Source: Megascapheus bottae
Lineage: Eukaryota; Chordata; Mammalia; Rodentia; Geomyidae
Length of the DNA stretch: 64,000 nt
NCBI GenBank assembly: GCA_024803745.1
Contig: JANJXV010000040.1
Span: forward strand, 1,358,576 to 1,422,575
Direction: 5' to 3'
Every line of letters starts with the position of its first letter. Position 1 is the stretch's first letter. Below, one piece after another: positions 54,109 to 63,932 of the stretch. The notes beneath the pieces are model-generated. The model searched no databases. It was not told where the DNA came from and saw only the letters and a program-made list of their open reading frames with translations. A program made the position numbers and the translations under genes.

Positions 54109-54341
54109 TGCCAGTCCCCGGGGCCTGAACTCAGGGCCTGGGCGCTGTCCCTGAGCTTCTTTTGTTCAAAGCTTGGTGCTCTACCACTTGAACCACAGCT
54201 CCACTTCTGGTTTTCTGATGATTCAGTGGAGATCAGAGCCTCTCAGACTTTCCTGCCCAGGCTGGCTTTGAACCAGGATCCTCAGCTCTCAGCCTCCCCG
54301 AGGAGCTAAGATGACGGGCGTGAGCCACCCGCTTCTGGCCT
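54109..54341 (-). mobile_element. 7SL-Geo SINE (antisense), full length
   Basis: GCCAGTCCCCGGGGCCTGAA, CTCTACCACTTGAACCACAG, GATCAGAGCCTCTCAG, GGCTTTGAACCAGGATCC, GCGTGAGCCACCCGC. Confidence 0.93.
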
Positions 54342-54604
54342 GTAAGGTGAATTATAAAACGCCCGATGGCGATATCTCTGGCTGTCTTATCTCTGGATAA
54401 GAAATGCCTGGAAGCTGAAGGGAATCAAGAGCGTTCTCTCCTGTGGGCTTCAACCGGAGCCCAAGTTCTGCCCAAATCTTGACTATAAAAAACACACGCC
54501 GTAATTTTGTTGAAATAAAGTCCCAATTGGAAAGACACCGGGTAGCTGTGAATGGGGCGCGTTCTACGAAGAAAATGACTCGGGTTACATATGACTCATT
54601 GTTC

Positions 54605-54698
54605 TTTCTGTCAGGGTTGGCTTTGAACCGCGGTCCTCTATAGACTTCAGCCTCCTGAGCAGCTGGGATTCCCGGCGAGGGCTGCCGGCACCTGGCTA
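54605..54698 (-). mobile_element. 7SL-like arm fragment (antisense)
   Basis: TTGGCTTTGAACCGCGGTCC, TCAGCCTCCTGAGCAGCTGG, GGCACCTGGCTA. No Geo part. Confidence 0.78.
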
Positions 54699-55129
54699 CA
54701 AACTGTTTTGTCTTTAAAAGAGGGGCAAGAATCTGTGCCCACACTGTACACCCGTGTGTAACATAGCACAGGGAAAACCCTGCCAGCAGCCAAGTTGATT
54801 AATACATACACTTAATATATACTCAATTAATACAGCATAGATATACTTCATATACACTAAAAACTGGGTGTTAGACATGGAGGAGTGCATGTCTTCTCTA
54901 AGGGTGGGGCAGAAGTGTGAGAGGGAAGGCGGATGGGTCGGTCGAAATACTTCCTTTAAATATTCTATATGTGGGTGTGAAAATGGGACATGGAAGTTTC
55001 TAGAGAGCGATTTGGAAGTGGATGGAGGAGATGAGGGGGGAGAATGGAAGATAAATGTGGGGGCCCATTGTAGGTATACAGAAGGACATGTCAAAGTAGA
55101 ATCCTCTAATTGATGCTATCTATCTATCT
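54699..55129. other. unique sequence, possible L1 remnant
   Basis: GATGAGGGGGGAGAATGG and AAATATTCTATATGTGG hint at an L1 3' UTR, too diverged to call. Confidence 0.3.
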
Positions 55130-55315
55130 ATTGACAATCCTGGGCCTTGAACCCAGGGCCTGAGCACTGTCCTTGGACTTTCTCAAGCCTAGAGCTCTAC
55201 CACTTGAGCCTCAGCACCACTTCCAGCTTTTTTCTATGTATGTGGTACCAAGGAATCGAACCCAGGGCTTCGTGCATGCTAGGCAAGCACTTTAACCACT
55301 AGGCCAAACTCCCAG
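55130..55315 (-). mobile_element. IDL-Geo dimeric SINE (antisense)
   Basis: CAATCCTGGGCCTTGAACCC, CTCTACCACTTGAGCC, GGTACCAAGGAATCGAACCC, CACTAGGCCAAACTCCCAG. A TG array abuts its 5' end. Confidence 0.94.

Positions 55316-55352
<37 letters not shown>
55316..55352. repeat. (TG)n microsatellite
   Basis: About 18 TG units adjoining the SINE's 5' end, the reverse of the usual placement here. Confidence 0.96.
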
Positions 55353-55353
<1 letters not shown>

Positions 55354-55359
55354 TAAAAA

Positions 55360-55592
55360 ATTAGGAGAAAGAGGGGAGAGGGATGGAGAAAAGGAAAGAG
55401 AGAGGGAATGGAAAAGGGAGGGAGAGAGAGAGAAGACAGATGGAGAGAGGGGAAAGAAAGAAGGAGAGGAGAGACAGAGACGTAAGAGGGAAGTGAAGAG
55501 ACAGGGAAACCATTTGGGAGGGAGGGAGGGAGAGAGAAAGAGAGAGAGAGAGGAAGACAAGGTAAGAGAAGAAGAGAAAGACAAGGTAAAAA
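55360..55592. repeat. polypurine tract
   Basis: AG, GAGA, GGGA and GAAAG mixtures with rare C/T. Confidence 0.92.
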
Positions 55593-56157
55593 GGGGATCA
55601 GGAGGGGGGGTGTTTCCGGTGACTCAGAGTTGGTCCTGGCTTGAGTGGTAAGGGTTGGTTGATTGACTCTGGCTCCCTCTGGCTTTCTAATCCCCCACCT
55701 GCTTTCTGGGGCTGGGCTGTTGGCTCAATGTGATTGTTCCTCACCTCACAAATATGCCTGACGGCAGCCAGCCGGCACCCGGGATGGAAGGAGAGACGCT
55801 GACATAGCTTCTTTCTTGCCTGGGTCCTGCCATGCCAGGATCAAGCTCACTGTGTGGGGACCCCCGGTTTCCCCCCCTCAGGGAAAGACAGAGAAGAACG
55901 CAGAAGGAGGGGTTTGGCTATTCTTGATGGCTGGGCTGGGTCCCCAAAAGACCACCAAACTGTCGGTATTGCCATCCATCAAAGTCACCCACATTCGGTG
56001 GCCTTCCTCTCCTGCCTCCCTCCAGCCCGGGATCCCAGTTCCCCAGCGGTGGGTGCACTCCCTGTGGCTGTCAGTCTGATCTAGGAAGAACTTCCAATCC
56101 TGGCTAGCTAGGTAATGAATTGGGTTTTGTTGGTTTGTTGTATATCTGCTTGTCCTT
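55593..56157. other. unique sequence, no gene seen
   Basis: No domain-bearing ORF. Confidence 0.4.
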
Positions 56158-56226
56158 CTCCTCCTCCTCCTCCTCCTCCTCCTCCTCCTCCTCCTCCTCC
56201 TCATCATCATCATCATCATCATCATC
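56158..56226. repeat. (TCC)n-(ATC)n compound array
   Basis: About 15 CCT units then about 8 ATC units. Confidence 0.96.
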
Positions 56227-56257
56227 AAGAATCCAACTTAAAATCTTCCCTCTAACC

Positions 56258-56335
56258 CAGGTGCCGATGGCTCAGGCCTTCCATCCCAGCTACTCAGGAG
56301 GCTGAGATCAGAGGCTCGCAGTTCGAGGCCGGTTA
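56258..56335 (+). mobile_element. 7SL-like left arm alone
   Basis: GATGGCTCAGGCCTTCCATC, CCCAGCTACTCAGGAGGCTG, GCAGTTCGAGGCCGG. No Geo follows. Confidence 0.8.
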
Positions 56336-57042
56336 AATATCTGGTCGAGGAATTTGCTGTTGTGTTCTTTTCTCTTTTTTTTTCCATGTATACCTGATCC
56401 TATTGGATCCTTCCCCCCACTCCTAAAAAACCAAAAAGATACCATGGGTTTTCAGAACAATCTGGAAGGATGCAATGAACTTGGCCCAAGCTAAATTCTC
56501 AGCAATGTAATGAAACCACACATGTTTTATGTATATGGGGGGGGCGGGGGGAAGGGGTTCCCCAAAGGCAGACCAGGGCAGGATTTTAATCCTGAAACAA
56601 GTCAAAGGAGAGCCCTTTAACTTGTTCTTTTGGTAGAAATTCCAGAATGAGGTGATTTCTGCCAGCTAGATGAAACACCTCCCCCCCACCCCCACCAAAA
56701 AAAAAAAAACCCAACCAAAAAACACCCTGCTCTAGCTCTGGAGAATTCAGCTGTGGCAAAAATGACTTCAGAAATTCCAGTGGGAAGGAAGAGGAAAAAG
56801 ACGCTAGGTCGTGAATTCGATCATAAAAAGTGCTGAGAGCAGCTGAGAGATGGGACCAGAGCACAGGGTAGGATTTGCTGAGAACGGTGTCCAAATAAAG
56901 ATTTTGTGCCACCTTTTTTTTTGGGGGGGGGGCGGTGTGGAGAGAGAGTCTAGGAATTCTTTCTTTTCCCCAGCTGTTTGCTGTTCAAGTTTTGGGTAGA
57001 CGTCTCTAGGGATGGTATAACCAAGAGTTAAATTGCTTGACA
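56336..57042. other. unique sequence, no gene seen
   Basis: Homopolymer runs of G, C, A at 56537, 56683 and 56918. No element recognised. Confidence 0.4.
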
Positions 57043-57245
57043 TTTAGCTTCTCAGGAGGCCGAGATGTGAGGATGGAGATTCAAAGCCAGCCTGGATAGG
57101 AAAAGTCTAGGAGATTCTAATCTCCGACGAACCATCAAATAAACCCCAAGTGAAGCGGTGGCTCAAGTGGTAGGGTGCCAGTCTTGAGTGAAAAAAGGCT
57201 CAGGGACAGCGCCCAGGCCCTGTGTTCAAGCCCCAATACTGATGT

Positions 57246-57246
<1 letters not shown>
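57043..57246 (+). mobile_element. 7SL-Geo SINE
   Basis: CTTCTCAGGAGGCCGAGATG, GATTCAAAGCCAGCCTGG, GTGGCTCAAGTGGTAGGGTG, TGTTCAAGCCCCAATACTG. Confidence 0.93.

Positions 57247-57293
<47 letters not shown>
57247..57293. repeat. (AC)n at SINE tail
   Basis: About 23 AC units starting at the Geo 3' end. Confidence 0.97.
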
Positions 57294-57296
<3 letters not shown>

Positions 57297-57594
57297 TAGG
57301 TATTGCACAGATGACCAATCACTACACCTTTTGTAGCAAAACCATAAAAGGCCCCACCAATTTATCTCCCCTCCCACTCTAGGAAGAGAAGAGCGAAGGT
57401 TTCCATTGGCCCAGAACTTTCTGAATGATCCTACTTTTGCCAATTGTATTAGCGTCAGGTGGCACATCTCAAATGCTTGTTCCAGTTAACAACCACTAAC
57501 AAATTGGAACACATGCCCACACTCACGCTTTTTTCAACAGCTTTTACCTTCTGTTGAGTGCTTATAGCTTTTTGTGGCCCTATTTTTGTTTTTT
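57294..57594. other. unique sequence
   Basis: Nothing recognised. Confidence 0.4.
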
Positions 57595-57712
57595 GTTTTT
57601 TTTTGCCAGTCCTGGGGCTTGAACTCAGGGCCTGAGCACTGTCCTTGGGCTTTCTCAAGGCTAGAGCTCTACCACTTGAGCCTCAGCACCACTTCTGCCT
57701 TTTTCTATGGAT
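57595..57712 (-). mobile_element. Geo SINE, 5'-truncated IDL-Geo (antisense)
   Basis: T-run, GCCAGTCCTGGGGCTTGAAC, CTCTACCACTTGAGCC, GCCTTTTTCTATGG; stops in the linker, so the IDL monomer is missing. Confidence 0.9.
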
Positions 57713-57804
57713 GGAGAGTGAAACATTCCATTTTTATGTGGCCAGATCCATCTGTGCTTCTCCTTATACTTTATTCTTTTCTTTTCTTTCTTTTTTTTTC
57801 TTCC

Positions 57805-57900
57805 CCCAGTCCTGGGGCTTGAACTCAGGGCCTGGGCATTATTCCCGAGCTTCTTTTGCTCAAGACCAGCACTCTATCATTAGGCCAAGCTCCTATCCTC
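57805..57900 (-). mobile_element. Geo SINE monomer (antisense)
   Basis: AGTCCTGGGGCTTGAACTCA, TTGCTCAAGACCAGCACTC, ending in ATTAGGCCAAGCTCC, which looks like the IDL end joined directly to a shortened Geo. Confidence 0.82.
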
Positions 57901-58451
57901 AAGTTTTCTGTTCTTATTTATGCGATACGTGTGTTCTTGCCTTGACACACTGGTTTAAATGCACTTAACTTGGTGGCACGTTTAAGTGCAAAGAGTCGGC
58001 TTTTTTTTTTTTGTGGTCTTTTACAAAATAAACTTTTTTTGGTCCTGTCCTACAGCATGCAGACTTTAGTACTGCAGAATTATGTTCAGCTAGAACCCAC
58101 CCACAGGCATCTTACCTTTATGTATTATTTAGGAAAGAGCAAGGCTTTCCACGTGTGTATTTACTCATTCAGGAATGTGACCTACTTCTCTAATTTGTTT
58201 TCTTTTTCTTCTCTTTGTGCCCTATCATCTGTCATTGTTCTCATCTCTCTATACACTTTATCATTTCTGATTACTTCAAGAGTAATTACTCCATGGCATT
58301 TTCACGGCGAGTTTGTTATAAATGCTAGTATTTAAAAGAAGGTTGCCTGGGTAGCTATTATGACCGTGTTATTTCATGTGCGTTATTTTTTCGTATTTCT
58401 TTGTACTGTTTTATTTTTCAGTGTGTGTGAGGTGGGGGGTGAGGAGTGGCT
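57901..58451. other. unique AT-rich sequence
   Basis: No gene. T-runs at 58005-58015. Confidence 0.4.
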
Positions 58452-58548
58452 TACAGGGTCTGTCTCACTCTGCAGCCCAAACTAGACTTGAACCTCTCTC
58501 CATACTCCTATGTCAGCCTCCAAAATGTTGAGGATTATAGGCTTCAAT
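58452..58548 (-). mobile_element. B1-like monomer (antisense)
   Basis: ACAGGGTCTGTCTCACTCTG, GCAGCCCAAACTAGACTTGA, GTCAGCCTCCAAAATGTTGA, GGATTATAGGC follow the antisense order of B1/FLAM. It lacks the ATCTGAGGATC signature of the 7SL-Geo arm. Confidence 0.7.
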
Positions 58549-58599
58549 TAAAAAAGAAAAACAACATAGAGCTTCAAAAGCCTTCAAAGAGACTTCAGC

Positions 58600-58823
58600 A
58601 CCTCACAGCTGTCATGCCAGCTAGTCAAAAGGCTGAGATCTAGGGATCAAAGTTCAAAGCCAGCCCAAGGCAGAAAGGCCCAGGAGACTCTTATCTCCAT
58701 TAAACCACCGAAAAAGCCAGATATGGAGGCATGGCTCAAACAGTAGAGCATAAAAAAACAAAAAAAAAACAAGCTCAAGGACAATGCCCAGGCTCTGAGT
58801 TGAAGCCCTCAGACTGGCACAAA
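58600..58823 (+). mobile_element. 7SL-Geo SINE
   Basis: GTCATGCCAGCTAGTCAAAAG, GTTCAAAGCCAGCCCAAGGC, CATGGCTCAAACAGTAGAGC, a long internal A-run, CTGAGTTGAAGCCCTCAG. Confidence 0.88.
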
Positions 58824-59128
58824 CCAACCAACCCAATAAGCAAATGATTTACCGGGAAAAGATGAGTTCCATGAGAAACAATGAGTTTAAGCCATGCAGA
58901 TGCTAGGAATTGTAGGAAGATCCAATAAGCCTGGTCTTGTCTCAGCAAGAATGTAGGCAAGGCTCAGACGTGTCACCTACACCCCTGAATTCAATGGGGC
59001 CTCTTTCCCGATTTTATCTGAACCACCCAAAGGGAATAGGACCAAAAAAAATCAGTGCCAATTCACTGGTGGGTCCAAAATGTTCAGTGCCCTCCATGTG
59101 AAGTCTCACTTTAGAGGCAGGGTATCTT
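58824..59128. other. unique sequence
   Basis: Nothing recognised. Confidence 0.4.
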
Positions 59129-59335
59129 TTTTTTAAATTTTTTTATTTTCCAGTCCTGGGCTTGAGCTCAAGGCCTGAGCACTGTCCTTGGACCTTTCTC
59201 AAGGCTAGAGCTCTACCACTTGAGCCTCAGCACCACTTCTGGCTTTTTTCTGTGTATGTGGTACCAGAGGAATCGAACCCGGGTCTTTGTGCATGCTAGG
59301 CAAGCACTTTAACCACTAGGCCAAACTCCCAGCCC
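59129..59335 (-). mobile_element. IDL-Geo dimeric SINE (antisense) with TSD
   Basis: T-rich tail, CCAGTCCTGGGCTTGAGCTC, CTCTACCACTTGAGCC, GGAATCGAACCCGGG, CACTAGGCCAAACTCCC. GAGGCAGGGTATCTT (59114-59128) and GAGACAGGGTATCTT (59336-59350) match 14 of 15. Confidence 0.95.
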
Positions 59336-59491
59336 GAGACAGGGTATCTTAAAGGATGCTTTGAGCAAATATATATCATAACCAAAGGAATCCTGGCTGG
59401 CTTTCATCCTTCCTTTGACTTTCCATGTCGAAAGTCTTCCATCTTCTCCTCCATTAGGGAATCTTCCATTCCTGAGAGACATGCTCAGGAA

Positions 59492-59493
<2 letters not shown>

Positions 59494-59539
<46 letters not shown>
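59494..59539. repeat. (ATT)n at SINE tail
   Basis: About 15 ATT units directly before an antisense Geo. Confidence 0.96.
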
Positions 59540-59541
<2 letters not shown>

Positions 59542-59700
59542 CTGGGTGCTGTCCCTGAGTTTTTACCATTCAAGGCTCTACCACTTTGAGACGCAGCATT
59601 ACTTCTGTTTTCTGGTGGTTCCTTGGAGATGAGAGTCTCCTGGGCTTTTTTGGTTTTTTTCTTCTGCCCCAGTTTGACTTCAGTTCAGGATTCTCCAACC
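59540..59700 (-). mobile_element. 7SL-Geo SINE (antisense), partial
   Basis: GGGTGCTGTCCCTGAG, CAAGGCTCTACCACTTTGAG, TGGTGGTTCCTTGGAGATG; the left arm decays. Confidence 0.82.
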
Positions 59701-60290
59701 TCCATCTCCAACCCCCGCCCCAGCTGCAAAACACTTTTGACACCCTCACAATTGGACAGGGCAGACCCAGCTTTCCAGACAGTGTGTGTGGGGGGTGGGG
59801 GGGGGTCCCCAATCTGGTGTCTCCTTTTCACCTGTGGTGAAACAGCCCCAGTCTCCTCCTCCTCTGAGAAATTCCCCAGCTCTGTGGGGCACACAGAACA
59901 CCTGTACCCCTAATCCAACACACAAGATCAGAACACACACACACACACACACACCCCTCTCTCTGCCAGCACCCATCCAGCTGCAGCCACAGATCCAGAG
60001 ACACACACGCCACCAGTCGCCATTTTCCCTCAGGCTTCCTCAGTCTCTGGCATTCCATTCCCTCGTGGTGGCAGGAAGCCGTCTTCCTCTTCCTCTTTAT
60101 CTCTTAAGCCACCACTTTATTCTTGAAGAAATCCATTCCGATGTCAGCTGCTGTGAGGGCCCCCGGCCTCACCTGTCGAAGTCATAATTCCCTTCTTTTA
60201 TGTCCTGTGAGCAAGACTGTCTGTACCTGCCTCGCTGGCTTCTGTTACATCTTGGCTGGTTGCTGGTTGTCAAGTCTGTCTGCTCGAGCA
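59701..60290. other. unique sequence with short (AC)n
   Basis: AC run at 59933-59955, G-rich 59785-59808. Overlapping ORFs on both strands without domains. Confidence 0.4.

Positions 60291-60342
<52 letters not shown>
60291..60342. repeat. (AC)n microsatellite
   Basis: About 26 AC units. Confidence 0.97.
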
Positions 60343-60344
<2 letters not shown>

Positions 60345-60374
60345 CTGCCTTGGTTTGTCTTTTCTCCCACAAGT

Positions 60375-60515
60375 CAGCCCTGTAATCTCAGCTGGAGGCT
60401 GACATGGGACAATTCTGCCTCTGGAGATGGCTTTGTCTAGATGGTGAGTTCTAAGCCAGGCTGGGTTATAGAGCAAGACCCTGTCTCAAAAACGAAATAA
60501 ATAACAAAAAAAACA
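60375..60515 (+). mobile_element. B1-like monomer
   Basis: CCTGTAATCTCAGCTGGAGG, GTGAGTTCTAAGCCAGGCTG, TAGAGCAAGACCCTGTCTCA, A-rich tail. The terminal ACCCTGTCTC is typical of B1/Alu-type monomers and absent from 7SL-Geo. Confidence 0.78.
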
Positions 60516-60725
60516 AAGCCAGGCCCATGTGGCTCACGCCTGCCACCTCAGCTGCTCGGGAGGCTGAGATCTGAGGATCACGGTTCAAAGCCAGCTTGGC
60601 CAGGAAAGTCCATGAGACTCTGATCTCCAGTGAACCAGCAGAAAACCAGCAGTGGAGCTGTGGCTCAAGTGGTAGAGCACCAACCTTGAGCTGAAGAGCT
60701 CAAGGGACAGAGACTGATAAGGAGG
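60516..60725 (+). mobile_element. 7SL-Geo composite SINE
   Basis: Starts in the A-rich tail of the B1-like element: ATGTGGCTCACGCCTGCCAC, GCTCGGGAGGCTGAGATCTG, CTCCAGTGAACCAGCAG, GTGGCTCAAGTGGTAGAGC. The Geo end is shortened. Confidence 0.93.
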
Positions 60726-61359
60726 GCGGGGGGGGGGGTGTATACGGTGGAAGGAAGGGCGAAGAAAGCAGAAGTTTCCCCAGTGGCGGGGTGGGGTGGG
60801 GAGAGAACAGAATAAAAGGAAGAAAATAATCAAAATGATCCCCCTTGGAATGAGGCAGAGAAAAGAGGCAGAAAGTAAATAGACCCAAAGGGAGGCATTC
60901 TGAAGAGGAAAAGGGCGCCCATGGCAAATTTGGGGACCTAAAAACAGGATTGGGGGGCAGGGAGGGGAATCAAACACACGAAAACAAAAGAAAACCAAAG
61001 GAGCACTGACTTGACACAGGGCGGGGGGGAGGAGGGGAGGGCATTGCGACCTTCACTTAGGGACACTTCTGGGCCCAGGACACTGGGGTCTGGCACTTCC
61101 GGATGTGCAGGGGAGGGAGCGTGGGTGGGAGGAAGTGGGGGGCAGGTGTTGTCATTCCTCTGGGGGAATGTGGCTGGCAGGGGAGGGTGGGGGGCATGGT
61201 GGGTTCACAGGACAGGCCAGCCTCCACTCAGCCTGGTGGCACCCCGCTTTCTCTCTGCTGTGGCTTCCACGGTGCCGGAAACAACTGAAAGAACTTTTGT
61301 GGGGTTTTGTTTTGTTTTTTATTTTTTTTCTCCCACCGTCGGAGACAAAAATAGGGGCC
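60726..61359. other. unique sequence, no gene seen
   Basis: G-rich at 61020-61040 and 61100-61200. No domain-bearing ORF. Confidence 0.4.
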
Positions 61360-61583
61360 AAGATGCCAGCAGCTCCCGCCCTAATGTCCCGGCTACTCAG
61401 GAGGCTGAGATCTGAGGATTCATGGTTCAAAGCCAGGCCTCCCCAGGAGAGGAAAAACCTCTGAGATTCTTCTCTCCTGTGAAGCAGCCAAAAGCTACAA
61501 GTGGAACGGCCGTGGCTCAAGTGGTAGAGCGCCAGGCTTGAGTGAAAAAGCTCGGGGACAGTGCCCAGGCCCTGAGGACCACA
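61360..61583 (+). mobile_element. 7SL-Geo SINE
   Basis: GTCCCGGCTACTCAGGAGGC, GGTTCAAAGCCAGGCC, CGTGGCTCAAGTGGTAGAGC, GTGCCCAGGCCCTGAGGACC; the B-box end is replaced by an AC array. Confidence 0.92.
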
Positions 61584-61611
61584 GACACACACACACACAC
61601 GCACACACACA

Positions 61612-61650
<39 letters not shown>

Positions 61651-61651
61651 C
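61583..61651. repeat. (AC)n with CG interruptions at SINE tail
   Basis: About 33 units with several GCGC/CACG breaks. Confidence 0.96.
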
Positions 61652-61891
61652 CCACACGCGCCTCCTGTTTCCTTTTTCTCTTTCTGCACAGGAGACCGGG
61701 CCTGCTGAGCTGGGGTCTCCTCCGAGAGCTCATTCTTTACTTCATTTGTGTCCCCTTCCCTGTTTGGCATGGACTGAAGCTTGCATTTGTCCCGGGGACA
61801 GCAGCCAGAGCCCTCAAGGTCATGTCTGAGTACAGCTCTCCCTGCGGTGCTACTGGTAGCAGGCACACAAGCTTGCTTGAAGACTTCTTTG

Positions 61892-61896
<5 letters not shown>

Positions 61897-61938
<42 letters not shown>
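61897..61938. repeat. (GT)n microsatellite
   Basis: About 20 GT units. Confidence 0.96.
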
Positions 61939-61939
<1 letters not shown>

Positions 61940-62154
61940 TGTGCATACCTGCATGTGTGGGTTAGATTACGCATGTGTATTTGTATATTATCATATGTAT
62001 TGTATATTTGTATTATATGATATGTCCATGTATGTATTACACGCCGTATTGTATTATCTACCTATTGTTTATTATACAACACATACACATATCTATAGAT
62101 GGAAGGAAAGAATTGTCATCTGAAAGAAAGAGAGAAAAAGACACAGGCAGAGAG

Positions 62155-62166
62155 TGACAGAAAAAA

Positions 62167-62219
<53 letters not shown>

Positions 62220-62620
62220 GGCGAAGTGATAGAGAAAAAGAGAGGCAAAGAGAGACTGAGAGAAAGGGAGAGACACTGGGACAAAGAGAAAGAGAGCTAG
62301 AGAGACAGAGGCACAGAGACAAAAAGAGAAAGGCAGAGACAGAAAGAAGGACAGAGACATAGAGAGACGGAAACAGAGAGACGGACACAGGCACACAGAG
62401 ACAGAGAGACAAAGAGAGGCAGAGACACGGTGACAGAGCCAGAGCCAAAAGAGAGACAGAGACACAGAGAGACAGACGAGAGACAGCGACAGACAACTGA
62501 GAAAGACAGAGACACAGAGACAAAGACAGAGACACGGAGACAAAAAGAGATAGTGACAGAGAGAAAGAGACAGAGGCACAGAGACAGGCAAGACATAGAG
62601 AGACAGCGAGCCAGAAGACC
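62155..62620. repeat. (AG)n then (ACAGAG)n purine-rich array
   Basis: AG units to about 62210, then irregular ACAGAG, AGAC and AAGAG units for 400 bp. Explains the long Ser/Leu/Cys open frames on the minus strand. Confidence 0.95.
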
Positions 62621-62821
62621 TGTCTGACTAAGAAAGAGCAGGCAGGACAGCTCGACCCTGGACTGCGGTGTGGAGAGACAGCCTGAACCCCTGGGTAGAT
62701 CTGGGTCCCCCCGTTTCCTGGCTGGGTGAGCCCCGCCACGTCCCCTCTCCTCACAGTATCTCATCTCTGCGTGGACAAAGAATACCCACACATTCCCTGC
62801 CTCCTCCCAAAGAAATGACCA
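62621..62821. other. unique sequence
   Basis: Short unique spacer between two purine arrays. Confidence 0.4.
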
Positions 62822-62922
62822 AGAAAGAAAGAAGGAAGGAAGGAAGGAGGGAAGGAAGGAAGGAAGGAAGGAAGGAAGGAAGGAAGGAAGGAAGGAAGGA
62901 AGGAAGGAAGGAAGGAAGGGAA
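62822..62922. repeat. (GGAA)n tetranucleotide array
   Basis: GAAA units, then about 20 GGAA units with one GGAG-G break. Confidence 0.97.
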
Positions 62923-63516
62923 AGAGAAAGAATGAAGTCTCACATGGAGGTTGGCATGGCCTCTGGCACCTGGCCAGAGCCATTATCATTATGACGCCGA
63001 CCCAGGACAGGGCACAGAAAGAAAGAAAGACCCGGGAGCCACATTTTCCAGTTCCCAAAAGGTGGCGTGTGTGATGCAGTGCTAAAAGGGCAAAGCCTTG
63101 CCAGCTGCTGCCAGCCAGAGAGCACAGACAATGGGTGATTTTTTTTCCCCTCCATCATGGGTGTTTTTGTTGATCTCAAAACCATGGCCGGAGGCTGCAC
63201 CCCCCCCACTCTGGTGACGACCCCACTGGAGACGCAGGGCCTCTCTGCACGAAGAAGGAGAAGACGGGTCTGGTCCCACCATCCATCCATGCCATGTCAC
63301 TGCAAACCCACCTGGGGAGGGAGGGGGCGAGGAAGGATCAAATGCCAGTCTTGAGGTCGTAGTTCAAATCCTACCACGTATCGGTTTGGTTGCTAACCAG
63401 AGAAACCGGAATCCATCGTGGGGTGTTTGCAGTCAGATGAAAACAAAAGGGCACTCGATCTGCCCTTTCAAAGCACGAGCCACAGGCTTTGTAGACGGGT
63501 TATGTTAAAATGGTCC
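62923..63516. other. unique sequence, no gene seen
   Basis: Overlapping ORFs on both strands without domains. CCAGTCTTGAGGTCGTAG at 63343 may be a Geo scrap. Confidence 0.4.
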
Positions 63517-63541
63517 TAGCCGGGAGCGGTGGTTCACGCCT
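63517..63541 (+). mobile_element. 7SL-like SINE head, truncated
   Basis: TAGCCGGGAGCGGTGGTTCA then CGCCTG is the first 25-odd bases of a 7SL/B1/Alu-type SINE; everything after is GAT repeat. Confidence 0.7.
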
Positions 63542-63553
63542 GATGATGATGAA

Positions 63554-63601
<48 letters not shown>

Positions 63602-63618
63602 GATCATGATGATGATGG

Positions 63619-63649
<31 letters not shown>

Positions 63650-63756
63650 GATGATGATGGTGATGGTGATGATGATGATGATGATGATGATGATCATGAT
63701 CATGATGATGATGGTGATGATGATGATGATGATGATGGTGATGATGGTGATGATGG

Positions 63757-63832
<76 letters not shown>

Positions 63833-63851
63833 GATGGTGATGGTGATGATG

Positions 63852-63932
<81 letters not shown>

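Noticed and set aside
57574..57968. Short frames reading 'LNSGPEHCPW...'
   Set aside because: The peptide recurs wherever Geo lies antisense (also 25126, 42559, 45157). It is SINE translation.
59309..59569. Poly-Ile open frame
   Set aside because: Antisense translation of the ATT array with SINE sequence attached.
62116..63058. Long Ser/Leu/Val open frames on the minus strand
   Set aside because: Translation of the AG/ACAGAG and GGAA arrays.
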